Source: Acidobacteriota bacterium
GTDB taxonomy: Bacteria; Acidobacteriota; Blastocatellia; RBC074
NCBI GenBank assembly: GCA_018269055.1
Contig: JAFDVI010000007.1
Location: 186,001 to 250,000 of the forward strand
Reading direction: 5' to 3'
DNA: 64,000 nt
Shown here: piece by piece, positions 22,101-28,401 of the stretch
Layout of the letters: each line of letters starts with the position of its first letter
Numbering within the stretch: position 1 is the stretch's first letter
Position numbers and translations under genes: made by a program
Notes under the pieces: generated by a model
What the model was told of the DNA's origin: nothing
Database searches by the model: none
The model's input: only the letters and a program-made list of their open reading frames with translations

Positions 22101-22165
22101 TCAGCCACGACGACAGCTTCGAAGGCTTTACAGATCAAATCGTCATGCTCGGCGTGCAGAGTTGA
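19118..22165 (+). CDS. SbcC/Rad50-type SMC-like ATPase
   Basis: A ~1015-residue ABC-type ATPase with long coiled coils, of the kind that partners a Mre11/SbcD nuclease in DNA-end processing. The N-terminus reads LLITKVELENVKNHAEAEF, with Walker A GSNGSGKTT. Coiled coil covers about residues 160-880. The C-terminus has the signature LSGGEQ, Walker B IAFFDEPTTNMD and switch His VISHDD. TTG at 19118 is chosen because the family begins here; GTG at 19049 would add 23 residues of repeat translation. The hook apex reads GGICPLLTERC, with cysteines six residues apart rather than CxxC. No sbcD gene is in the window. Confidence 0.85.
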   Translation: MLITKVELENVKNHAEAEFTFQPGVIAICGSNGSGKTTILEAIAWALFDHLDYKKEDFIKRGAKRGKVAVSFISDLDEREYTVTRDTGTGYSVYDPTTKTRLVEQKNQVLPWLRQHLKVETDTDLAALFKSTIGVPQGTFTYDFTLSPANRKTVFDQILKVEEYRKASDNLRDTLRHIETRIIEADKQLASAEGELKAYDEIRREHDETAARTATLEIESRTANDERELAFAVVAQFVELLRQVETQRSTIERLRVKLELKKDSLVTARESVEQAAKAAKIVADALTGYQAYQAANARLAELEQQRDARDKLRDRLSVVEHNLIETRSNLKLAEQRLAEVGDAKEQFGKLADKIEQQTAIELAIAELRERRGELQGLQNALATLDRELEKLRQRYTELSKQIETAEAQAKKAAQVDVLEGERSVLDNQITSSELAFGNFKLKRDHLASLKTEAARLAKELEKISRETVKLEKIAAIAARLSELETNQHRETERLAALKAEVARDEEMIRALESGGICPLLTERCLNLKPGESLDSRFRSGLDARRGEIEKLAKVLTAVVEEVRHARTAATEAAKLSHLQAETVRLSAEIETRQRQVAELESETAEGARLSEKEIQQLKTRRGEIEAQLREARDAQKLASQVEVLRNEQAGITAEGESKRAERDRAAKRVAEIGDLEKQFAEAESNLSQLNDPRGQASALNQIIAREAEWQREAEQARQQSVEINAQLDQLKMELRVFAALDSELSAAAQTRQQSEGDYHAYIQNKKTADTLEIRQKELTATETEIAETETLLGEVQTALAALEQKYDAEAHRRALSELDAWRERATQLATQLEHCRQQLERLNAQLARLEEVRERMRDHLAAKEKAQVLRETADFIRDTLQKAAPYITELHLHSISAEANQLFREISGRYDVTLRWAKDYEILLEEEGRERPFLNLSGGEQMAAALAVRLALLKELSEVNIAFFDEPTTNMDEERRRNLAQQIGRIKDFQQLFVISHDDSFEGFTDQIVMLGVQS

Positions 22166-22191
22166 TCAGCACACCGAACAAGTTGTTGACG

Positions 22192-23169
22192 CTACCGCCG
22201 ACTTTCGCGTGCCTTCACCCCTAGCACTGCGCCCATAATCATCCGGTTTACCGCCGCCAGCGAAAGGCCGCCTTCGTCCGTGGTTGGAATTGTCGCGAAG
22301 CCGATGGCCGACGCTTTGGGGTAACGGCTGAAGATCGTCTCGAACAACTTCGCTAACTGCTCGCTCGAAGGTCCATTGGGCACTTTATTCCCGTGTCCCA
22401 TCACCTCGCGCGGATCGAGCACGTCCAGATCAATATGCACGTAGAGTTTGTCGGTCAGGCGGGTCAGGCGATCAAGTTGCGCAAACACCGCTGGCGTCTG
22501 ATTGCGCAGGTCGTCCACGCTGAGTTGTTCGATAAACGATTGGTCGAGCATCTGCTGTTCCAGCGGATCGGTAAGGCGCACGCCGCCCATCACGATGTGG
22601 CGGTCTGACAAAGGCGGATCGAGATGCGCGTCCAATCGCATCCGCTGCAAGGCCCGCCCCGTCGCCACCGCCACCGGCATTCCGCCGAGCGAGCCGCTGC
22701 GCGTGGTCTCCGGCGTGTTGAAATCCGGGTGCGCATCGAGCCACAGCATCCCGATCTTTATCGGTTCGCGCGTCGGCCCCGAATGTTGCAGCCCAGCGAC
22801 CAGCCCCGGCATAGATGGACAAGTCGCCAGCAGCCCAACCGTGAAGTAGCCTTCCCGCTCGTTCTTCTCCACAATCTCGGCGAAATGACCCAAAGCCATT
22901 CCCAGCCGTTTCCACGCGCCATACTCCGTGACTTCGTCTGGTGTCAATGTGGCTTCCTCGACGCGCACAACCGCGCCCAGCCCAGCGAGCATCTGCTGAA
23001 TCCCGCCATTGGCCATCGTGTTGGGGCCTGCTGAAGTTCCGGTGGGAGAGAAGGGCTGCTTGACCAGGGCCACGCGCAAGCGGCCATCTGAACCAGTGTA
23101 TCGCTGTGCCTGCAGAAGCGGTGGTGCGAGCAGCAAAGTAGCCAGTGCTGATACAATCAGTTTTCGCAT
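22192..23169 (-). CDS. Exported arginase/ureohydrolase-family protein
   Basis: 325 residues. A signal peptide (1-21, ending LLQA) is followed by an arginase-like fold: a HSGP/KIGMLWLDAHPDFNTPET block with the DAHxD metal ligands, and LYVHIDLDVLDP with the second Asp cluster. AVNRMIMG closes the fold. The first metal motif, normally GGDHS or GNCH, appears as LLATCPSMPG, so one usual histidine ligand seems absent. Arginases and agmatinases are normally cytoplasmic, so an exported member is unusual. The substrate is unknown; a non-arginine guanidino compound is possible. The family match is good and activity is uncertain. Confidence 0.75.
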   Translation of the reverse strand: MRKLIVSALATLLLAPPLLQAQRYTGSDGRLRVALVKQPFSPTGTSAGPNTMANGGIQQMLAGLGAVVRVEEATLTPDEVTEYGAWKRLGMALGHFAEIVEKNEREGYFTVGLLATCPSMPGLVAGLQHSGPTREPIKIGMLWLDAHPDFNTPETTRSGSLGGMPVAVATGRALQRMRLDAHLDPPLSDRHIVMGGVRLTDPLEQQMLDQSFIEQLSVDDLRNQTPAVFAQLDRLTRLTDKLYVHIDLDVLDPREVMGHGNKVPNGPSSEQLAKLFETIFSRYPKASAIGFATIPTTDEGGLSLAAVNRMIMGAVLGVKARESRR

Positions 23170-23241
23170 AGGAGTGTCTCTGTAAGAAGTGCATTGTCTG
23201 GCAACGAGCAGTGCTTGGCGCGGCTGAGGATGGCCTTTATT

Positions 23242-24960
23242 TTACTCCTTAATTATTTTCGCCAGTTCATCTTTATAGTCTATCCGCCGTGCCAACGGAG
23301 GTTGCGCCAAACGGCCCGCACTGTCCTTCGCTCCCTGGGTGTCAAATCCACCTTGTCCAAGCTGGGCGATCTCGAGGCAGGGTATATATTCATTGCGCAG
23401 AAGGGAGATTACATCAGTAGCCCGTACGATCCCGGCAGGGTTTGTGGCCTTGGCATAGGCAGCAGCAGTTGCTACGGCCATAGTAAGGATCATCCCTTCC
23501 TCCTGGATAGCCGCATTGTGTCCACCCGGCTTCATGAGATATCCATCAGGGTCCTTGTGACATTTGAGCATAGTTACCGCCCCGGCATAAGCATCACCAC
23601 AGCCATTAGTGTCGTAGATCGGTCGCTGATTGCCGCCGAAGGTCCCGACATAGATTATCTTGCCTGCAGGTGTGATACCTAGGCTTCCATAAGGGCCAAG
23701 AGTGATATATATCTCAGCGAGGAGACCGCCACCCAGATTTTTGACTAACGACCAAGCCAATTTTTTTAGGAGATCAATGTCAGGGAGCCGCCCCTTTGCC
23801 AAATCATCCGCAAAAACGCTCGCATCATTGCCGATGTCTTCAGCGACATACTTGCTGAGTTCAGCTTCGTTAAAGATCAGCGTTGCGCCCTCCAACTGAT
23901 CTCTCATCTCGGGAAGGTGTTTAAGCTTGAAGCGATTCGCAACCGAATCAGTCATAGCAAAGACCAGCTTCACTTCTTTACCTTTATGCTTGGTTGCAAT
24001 GTCGAACGCGGCCTCGTAGAACTTATCATCATATATGGTATTAACCATTATGACGGAGCATTCGGAGGACTCATCCAACAGCTTTCTGGTTATGTCTTCA
24101 ATTGCCACTTCATCGCCGAGGGTATCACGATGCCCTCTAAAAATAATCTTGTTTCGAACATCGTTATCCTTACCAGTGAAACTAGCAACGGCAATATTGC
24201 GGATTGTGGTCCAGCTATTACTTCGCCAGAAGGCGAAGCTGGTATGTCGTTCTGTGAGGTATACCTCAAGATTATCCTGGGGCGAATAGTCCTTCATTGC
24301 ACTGACAAACTGCCGGTAGAGTCTCTCACCTACAGCCGGCTCTCTGATGAGAGAAGGTGCGAGTTTAGTGAATTCATCAATGGCGCCTTTCTTTGCCTTT
24401 CCCTTGCTTTGCACAAGAATCTTTTTGATCTGGCTCAATTTTCTCGGATTGGAGAGCAGCTCACTGATGAAAACTCCTGCAAGTTCAATCGTGGATTCTG
24501 GTACAACCGTAACTGCGCCGATATCCGAGTAATGCACAGGCGTCACTCCCATAGGAGATAGAGAGCGAATCGTGTTGACGACGTTAATTCCACCGCCGCC
24601 CCAAGCGATGGATTTTGTTGGTATGCGGACTTTCGAGCTTTTTTCGGCGGGGGACTCATTTCCATCTGGAGGACGTAGGCTATATTTTCGACCACCGACC
24701 AACTTGTAGAACTTTCGCCCTTTTAGATCCTCTGCTTGAAGATCATCCTGAGGTTTTAGATATATTTGGGCTTCATGAACCGTTTCGCCCTCCCGAATGA
24801 GTTGCAGTACCAATCCGGCCGCGATCAATGGGTCGTTGCCGCGGAAGTTCATGAGTTCAAGAAGACCATGGTTGTCAGGTTCAAGCCGTTGTAAGTCAAT
24901 ATCAATGGTCAAGTCTTGGACGGCGTTGCCAAGAATCCAGATTCCTTTCTCAGTTGTCAT
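23242..24960 (-). CDS. Large PfkB-fold carbohydrate/nucleoside kinase-like protein
   Basis: A ~572-residue protein with ribokinase-fold landmarks: WGGGGINVVNTIRSL near residue 120, and the anion-hole/catalytic DTNGCGDAYAGA at about 450-461. That is roughly twice the usual PfkB length; the extra 250 residues lie between these motifs. The ATG at 24960 has a strong AAGGAG; a longer frame to 25002 lacks support. Codon use differs from flanking genes (more A/T-ending codons, ATA and TTA), which suggests transfer. The substrate is unknown. It lies alone between an exported arginase-like gene and a toxin-antitoxin pair, on the same strand as both. Confidence 0.7.
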   Translation of the reverse strand: MTTEKGIWILGNAVQDLTIDIDLQRLEPDNHGLLELMNFRGNDPLIAAGLVLQLIREGETVHEAQIYLKPQDDLQAEDLKGRKFYKLVGGRKYSLRPPDGNESPAEKSSKVRIPTKSIAWGGGGINVVNTIRSLSPMGVTPVHYSDIGAVTVVPESTIELAGVFISELLSNPRKLSQIKKILVQSKGKAKKGAIDEFTKLAPSLIREPAVGERLYRQFVSAMKDYSPQDNLEVYLTERHTSFAFWRSNSWTTIRNIAVASFTGKDNDVRNKIIFRGHRDTLGDEVAIEDITRKLLDESSECSVIMVNTIYDDKFYEAAFDIATKHKGKEVKLVFAMTDSVANRFKLKHLPEMRDQLEGATLIFNEAELSKYVAEDIGNDASVFADDLAKGRLPDIDLLKKLAWSLVKNLGGGLLAEIYITLGPYGSLGITPAGKIIYVGTFGGNQRPIYDTNGCGDAYAGAVTMLKCHKDPDGYLMKPGGHNAAIQEEGMILTMAVATAAAYAKATNPAGIVRATDVISLLRNEYIPCLEIAQLGQGGFDTQGAKDSAGRLAQPPLARRIDYKDELAKIIKE

Positions 24961-25016
24961 ATGCTTTTGCTCCTTGAGAAGTGCCTTCAGGCTACCTACC
25001 AATCTTGCTGATGGAA

Positions 25017-25229
25017 TTACCGGGAGTAGTTTGCATAAGCAAGGCCAGGTTTGAGAGCGATACTCTTCTGCCTTTCATGCGCCGTTGCGGGTAGAAGGTA
25101 GTCACAGGCATAGTCAAGCTGCTCCTGCTTCCTGCCCCCGCCTACTGCCACCTGTGCGAAGCCCGACCATTGGTTTTTACGGCGTTTCTCTAGCTGTTCG
25201 CCGTTGTGGTAGCACCGGTAGGCAATCAT
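25017..25229 (-). CDS. Doubtful small ORF upstream of the PfkB-like gene
   Basis: A 70-residue open frame with a basic, Gln/Arg-rich sequence. I do not recognise it and see no good ribosome site. Its ATG overlaps the stop of an equally doubtful frame upstream (ATGA at 25226-25229). It is listed only because it lies in front of a possibly transferred gene. Confidence 0.2.
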   Translation of the reverse strand: MIAYRCYHNGEQLEKRRKNQWSGFAQVAVGGGRKQEQLDYACDYLLPATAHERQKSIALKPGLAYANYSR

Positions 25230-25502
25230 AGAACTATAGGGTTGAGTATTTTCTGATTAGCCTTCTGAACTAACGCACCATTGTGTGTAATTTGCATGGC
25301 CGTGGCCTCTGCTGGCAAGGCAATCGTATAATGGCCGGTACCACTGGGCCGTGTTAATGCGAAACAGCGCGGAGTATAAGAGAGGCTTGGAAGAGGCGCA
25401 ACGGCTTGCCTACTCGATTTCAAACGCAGCGGCCCTTTCCGTCCCTTCCAAGCGATTGCTACCAAATGGTGGGAACGAAAATGGAAAGCCAAGCCGAGTT
25501 TT
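25230..25502. other. Intergenic stretch without a supported gene
   Basis: A minus-strand frame crosses it and runs into the PIN gene, but it shows no family motif, no ribosome site and an unlikely composition. I see no RNA gene, repeat or terminator here. Confidence 0.4.
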
Positions 25503-25997
25503 TTAGCTGGCTTGCTTTCTCCGCTGGTCGCGTTCAAGCATTGCTTCAATGAGTTCAGCGGGAGGCAGATGAAAGTTCGTTATCTTGACCTTCTCGACTG
25601 CCTCGGACAAATCGAGCAAGTTCTTTTCCGCGGCATCTTCCAGGATGTTGAAGAGCCGTAAAGTGTGGACTTGCAATCGGTGAGCTTCTTTGATGGCGTC
25701 GCTGTCGTCAATCAACAAAGCATCAGCCCTCAACTCGATTGCCAGGGCGATGGCTTCAGTTTCGCCAGCACCGATTTTCTTTCGCGGCGTAAAAAGCGAT
25801 GTGTTCGCTTGCCTCACTTCAAACCAATCAGGCTGGGAGCCTATCCATCTTCGCACTTGGTCCGGCGCGCCTGCTGCCTGCAATTCTTGAAAGACAGCCT
25901 GAGGAACGAAGACCCGTCCGGCGAGCATCCGTAAGACCTCGATCTCATCAATCAGAATCAGATAGTGTATCGGGGCAGTATCAGCGACGATGATCAT
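25503..25997 (-). CDS. PIN-domain toxin (DUF3368 type)
   Basis: 164 residues with the PIN ribonuclease acidic set: IIVADTAPIHYL (first Asp, residue 5), GAGETEAIALAIE (Glu of the second motif) and ALLIDDSDA (paired Asp). The N-terminal VADTAPI and the block VFVPQAVFQELQ are typical of the DUF3368 branch of VapC-like toxins. Such proteins cleave RNA and are neutralised by the neighbouring small protein. The start overlaps the antitoxin stop by four bases, antitoxin first, the usual coupled arrangement. Confidence 0.85.
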   Translation of the reverse strand: MIIVADTAPIHYLILIDEIEVLRMLAGRVFVPQAVFQELQAAGAPDQVRRWIGSQPDWFEVRQANTSLFTPRKKIGAGETEAIALAIELRADALLIDDSDAIKEAHRLQVHTLRLFNILEDAAEKNLLDLSEAVEKVKITNFHLPPAELIEAMLERDQRRKQAS

Positions 25998-26266
25998 TCG
26001 CCAAACAGGGCTTTGGCAGTCGCCCTGCCTCTTTCAAGCTCTTCCATTGTGAAGCTGTGGTCGCGTAGGTCATATGCCTTAAAAAGCGCGTCAACTTCAA
26101 AGCGGCTTTCAAAGCCAAGCATTTCTTTCACCTGATGCTTCGTGATGAGGTCGGATTCATAAGCCTGGATCGCCGCCAGTTCCAAAAGACGGCGCGAAAG
26201 TGGCGTCGTGCTGCCATTCTGAATTTCGCTCGCTACGTCATCAGGAATTACAATTGTTACTTCCAT
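25994..26266 (-). CDS. UPF0175-family antitoxin
   Basis: 90 residues from an ATG preceded by AAAGGTGA. It begins MEVTIVIPDDVA, then LSRRLLELAAIQAYESDLITKHQVKEML (quoted in part) and FMLGFESRFEVDALFK-like sequence, the UPF0175 pattern in which a helix-turn-helix (ITKHQVKEMLGF) precedes a toxin-binding tail. It is coupled to the PIN gene (ATGA overlap), so it is the presumed antitoxin and autoregulator. A longer upstream frame lacks a ribosome site and is not used. Confidence 0.85.
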   Translation of the reverse strand: MEVTIVIPDDVASEIQNGSTTPLSRRLLELAAIQAYESDLITKHQVKEMLGFESRFEVDALFKAYDLRDHSFTMEELERGRATAKALFGE

Positions 26267-26339
26267 AGTTTCACCTTTCGCCCACAAGCATACAGCGGGT
26301 CTGTGATCAGCGGCAATGCGCCTTCGGCGCTCCATCCGA

Positions 26340-27119
26340 TTACCAGTTCGGCGGAGCGCCAACGGGATATTGTTCAATATCCAGAATCGAACCCGTCACC
26401 AGTTCGCTGTCATCGCTGGCGAAATACAGAGCCGCGTGCGCAATGTCGCGCGGAACCAGCAATCGTCCCCAGGGCCGGGTCTTATAGGCTTCTTCCAACC
26501 AGTTTTCAGCTTTGCCTTCTTCAGTAGTTTTGACGCGGTGTTCGTTCGGCGTTTCGGTCCAACCGACATTCAATTGGTTGACGCGAATGCGGTACCGGTT
26601 CAGATAGCTGGCTGTGTTTTTGGTGAAAACCATCATCGCGCCTTTGGTCGCCGAATACGCCATCAACTTGGGTTCGCCGATGTAGGCGTTGACCGAGCCG
26701 ATGTTGATGATCGAACCCGAACGGCGTTGTTTCATGTATTTGACCGCCTGCTGGGCACAGACAAATGCGCTGCGGACGTTGGTGGCGAAAAGCTGATCCC
26801 ACAATTCGACGGTGGTGTCTTCAATTGTGCCGCGCGTGCTCAAGCCCACGTTGTTGACCAGCACATCAATCTGGCCGAAGTGTTCCACGCTGCGGTCAAT
26901 CAAGGCGCGGCAATCGGCTTCGATGGAAACATCGGCGCGATGAAAAATTGCCGGACGGCCTTGTCGCACCAGGTCGGCGGCGACGGCCTCGCCTTTCTCC
27001 GGGTCGCGTCCGGAAATGACCACGCTTGCTCCTTGTTCGGCAAAAAGCCGCGCAATGCCTTCGCCCATCCCGGAACCTGAACCGGTGATGACTGCTATTT
27101 TATCTTTCATTCGATTCAT
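26340..27119 (-). CDS. Short-chain dehydrogenase/reductase
   Basis: A 259-residue classical SDR. The coenzyme motif is ITGSGSGMGEG (TGxxxGxG), followed by DVSIEAD, VNNVGLST (NNAG variant), a catalytic Ser in INIGSVNA, and YSATK (Tyr and Lys). The C-terminus ends VTGSILDIEQYPVGAPPNW. NAD(P)-dependent oxidation or reduction of an unknown alcohol or ketone. It starts six bases after the stop of the release-factor-like gene, so the two are likely co-transcribed. Confidence 0.85.
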   Translation of the reverse strand: MNRMKDKIAVITGSGSGMGEGIARLFAEQGASVVISGRDPEKGEAVAADLVRQGRPAIFHRADVSIEADCRALIDRSVEHFGQIDVLVNNVGLSTRGTIEDTTVELWDQLFATNVRSAFVCAQQAVKYMKQRRSGSIINIGSVNAYIGEPKLMAYSATKGAMMVFTKNTASYLNRYRIRVNQLNVGWTETPNEHRVKTTEEGKAENWLEEAYKTRPWGRLLVPRDIAHAALYFASDDSELVTGSILDIEQYPVGAPPNW

Positions 27120-27125
27120 AGATGT

Positions 27126-27512
27126 TCAGTCCTCATAAGTTTTCTGTTTGCTGCGAGCCTGTTTTCGCTCGCTGATTTTCTTTTTCTCTTTTCGACGCGA
27201 TTCTTTCGATGCGGCGGTAGGTTTGGTTGCGCGACGCGGTTTGCGCACGCGCTGACGCGCTTCCAGCTTTTCGGCCATTCGCTCGAAGGCGGCTTCGCGG
27301 TTGGCGGATTGCGAACGCCGTTCGGTGGCCGTCACAACCAAACCGCTGGGACGATGCGTCAAACGTACACCGGTTTCGACTTTGTTGCGATGCTGGCCGC
27401 CTGGGCCTCCGGCGACAAAAAACTCCACGTCGCAATCGCGTTCCAGCGATTCGCGGTCGGTGGGAAAGTTCGTCACCTGAATTTGAGCAATGGATTCATC
27501 GGTGTTAACCAT
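27126..27512 (-). CDS. ArfB-like peptidyl-tRNA hydrolase (RF-1 domain, GGQ)
   Basis: A 128-residue single-domain release-factor homolog. FFVAGGPGGQHRNKVET carries the GGQ that hydrolyses peptidyl-tRNA. It has no stop-codon recognition domain. The C-terminal ~45 residues are strongly basic (Lys/Arg-rich), like the ArfB/YaeJ tail that enters the empty mRNA channel. It therefore probably rescues stalled ribosomes. In E. coli ArfB the domain begins nearer the N-terminus; here about 30 residues precede it. Confidence 0.85.
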   Translation of the reverse strand: MVNTDESIAQIQVTNFPTDRESLERDCDVEFFVAGGPGGQHRNKVETGVRLTHRPSGLVVTATERRSQSANREAAFERMAEKLEARQRVRKPRRATKPTAASKESRRKEKKKISERKQARSKQKTYED

Positions 27513-27631
27513 AAACGCATTTTACTTGGCACACGGCTTCTGAGAAAATCCGAGCCGCTGGAATCCCACAAACAAAATGTAAACATCACATCAGTCGTGA
27601 AATTCAATCAACCAATTTTCCAGGAGGAGTT

Positions 27632-28321
27632 ATGAAACTCAGATTTTCAGTTTGTCTTCTTTGTGCATTGTGCTTGTCGCTGATTTCAAACGTCGTGGCG
27701 TTCGACAAATCAGACGCGGTAAAACAATCGGGCAAAGCCTCGACCGTTTTCAAGGAAATCATGGATGCCCCGGACAAAGCCGTTCCGCAAAACGTGCTGG
27801 ACAAAGCCGTCTGCATTGCTGTTTTTCCGGGCGTGATCAAAGCCGGTGTGTTGGGCTTGGGCGGACGCGGTGGACGCGGCGTGGCCAGTTGCCGAACCAA
27901 ATCCGGTTGGAGCAGCCCGGCGTTTTTCGATCTGAAAGGCGGCAGTTTGGGCCCCCAAATCGGTGTTCAATCCACGGATTTCGTGTTTCTGTTTATGAAT
28001 GACAAAGGGTTGAACAGTTTGCTGAAAAGCAAATTTGAAGTCGGCGGGGACGCTTCCGTGGCGGCAGGTCCGGTCGGTCGCCAAGCCGGAGCGTCAACCG
28101 ACCTCAGACTGACGGCAGAAATTCTTTCCTATTCGCGCAGCAAAGGGCTGTTCGCCGGGTTGGAACTGAAAGGCGCAGTGATCACCTTGGACGAAAGCGA
28201 TATGGAAGCCGTGTATGGCAAAGGCGTTTCGGCGGAATCTGTGCTGAAAGGCAGCAAGAGTTCGGCGGACGTGGCGACGTACCCGACTACGCTCACTCGT
28301 TATTCGAAGAGCGCCAAGTAA
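27632..28321 (+). CDS. SYLF (Ysc84-type) exported protein A
   Basis: A 229-residue secreted protein. AGGAGG precedes the ATG; the signal peptide covers residues 1-23. The SYLF/DUF500 lipid-binding domain follows: FKEIMDAPDKAVPQNVLDKAVCIAVFPGVIKAG (quoted in part), SSPAFFDLKGGSLGPQIGVQSTDFVFLF in pieces, and the eponymous end-block [21 protein letters not shown]. In eukaryotes SYLF binds phosphoinositides; the bacterial role is unclear. A paralog lies at 31505-32218 on the other strand. Confidence 0.85.
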   Translation: MKLRFSVCLLCALCLSLISNVVAFDKSDAVKQSGKASTVFKEIMDAPDKAVPQNVLDKAVCIAVFPGVIKAGVLGLGGRGGRGVASCRTKSGWSSPAFFDLKGGSLGPQIGVQSTDFVFLFMNDKGLNSLLKSKFEVGGDASVAAGPVGRQAGASTDLRLTAEILSYSRSKGLFAGLELKGAVITLDESDMEAVYGKGVSAESVLKGSKSSADVATYPTTLTRYSKSAK

Positions 28322-28401
28322 GAAACTGCTGGCTTCAACATTCCGGATGCGACGGTTGGACATCAGTCTGGCCGTCGCATTGTTTCTAAATCCCCTTCTC
28401 C

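Noticed and set aside
25226-25549. Minus-strand frame of 107 codons upstream of the doubtful small ORF
   Set aside because: It overlaps the PIN gene, lacks a ribosome site and has no family-like composition.
27126-27512. Truncated class I release factor (pseudogene of prfA/prfB)
   Set aside because: The short single-domain form with a basic tail and intact GGQ is the normal ArfB-like architecture, not a truncation.
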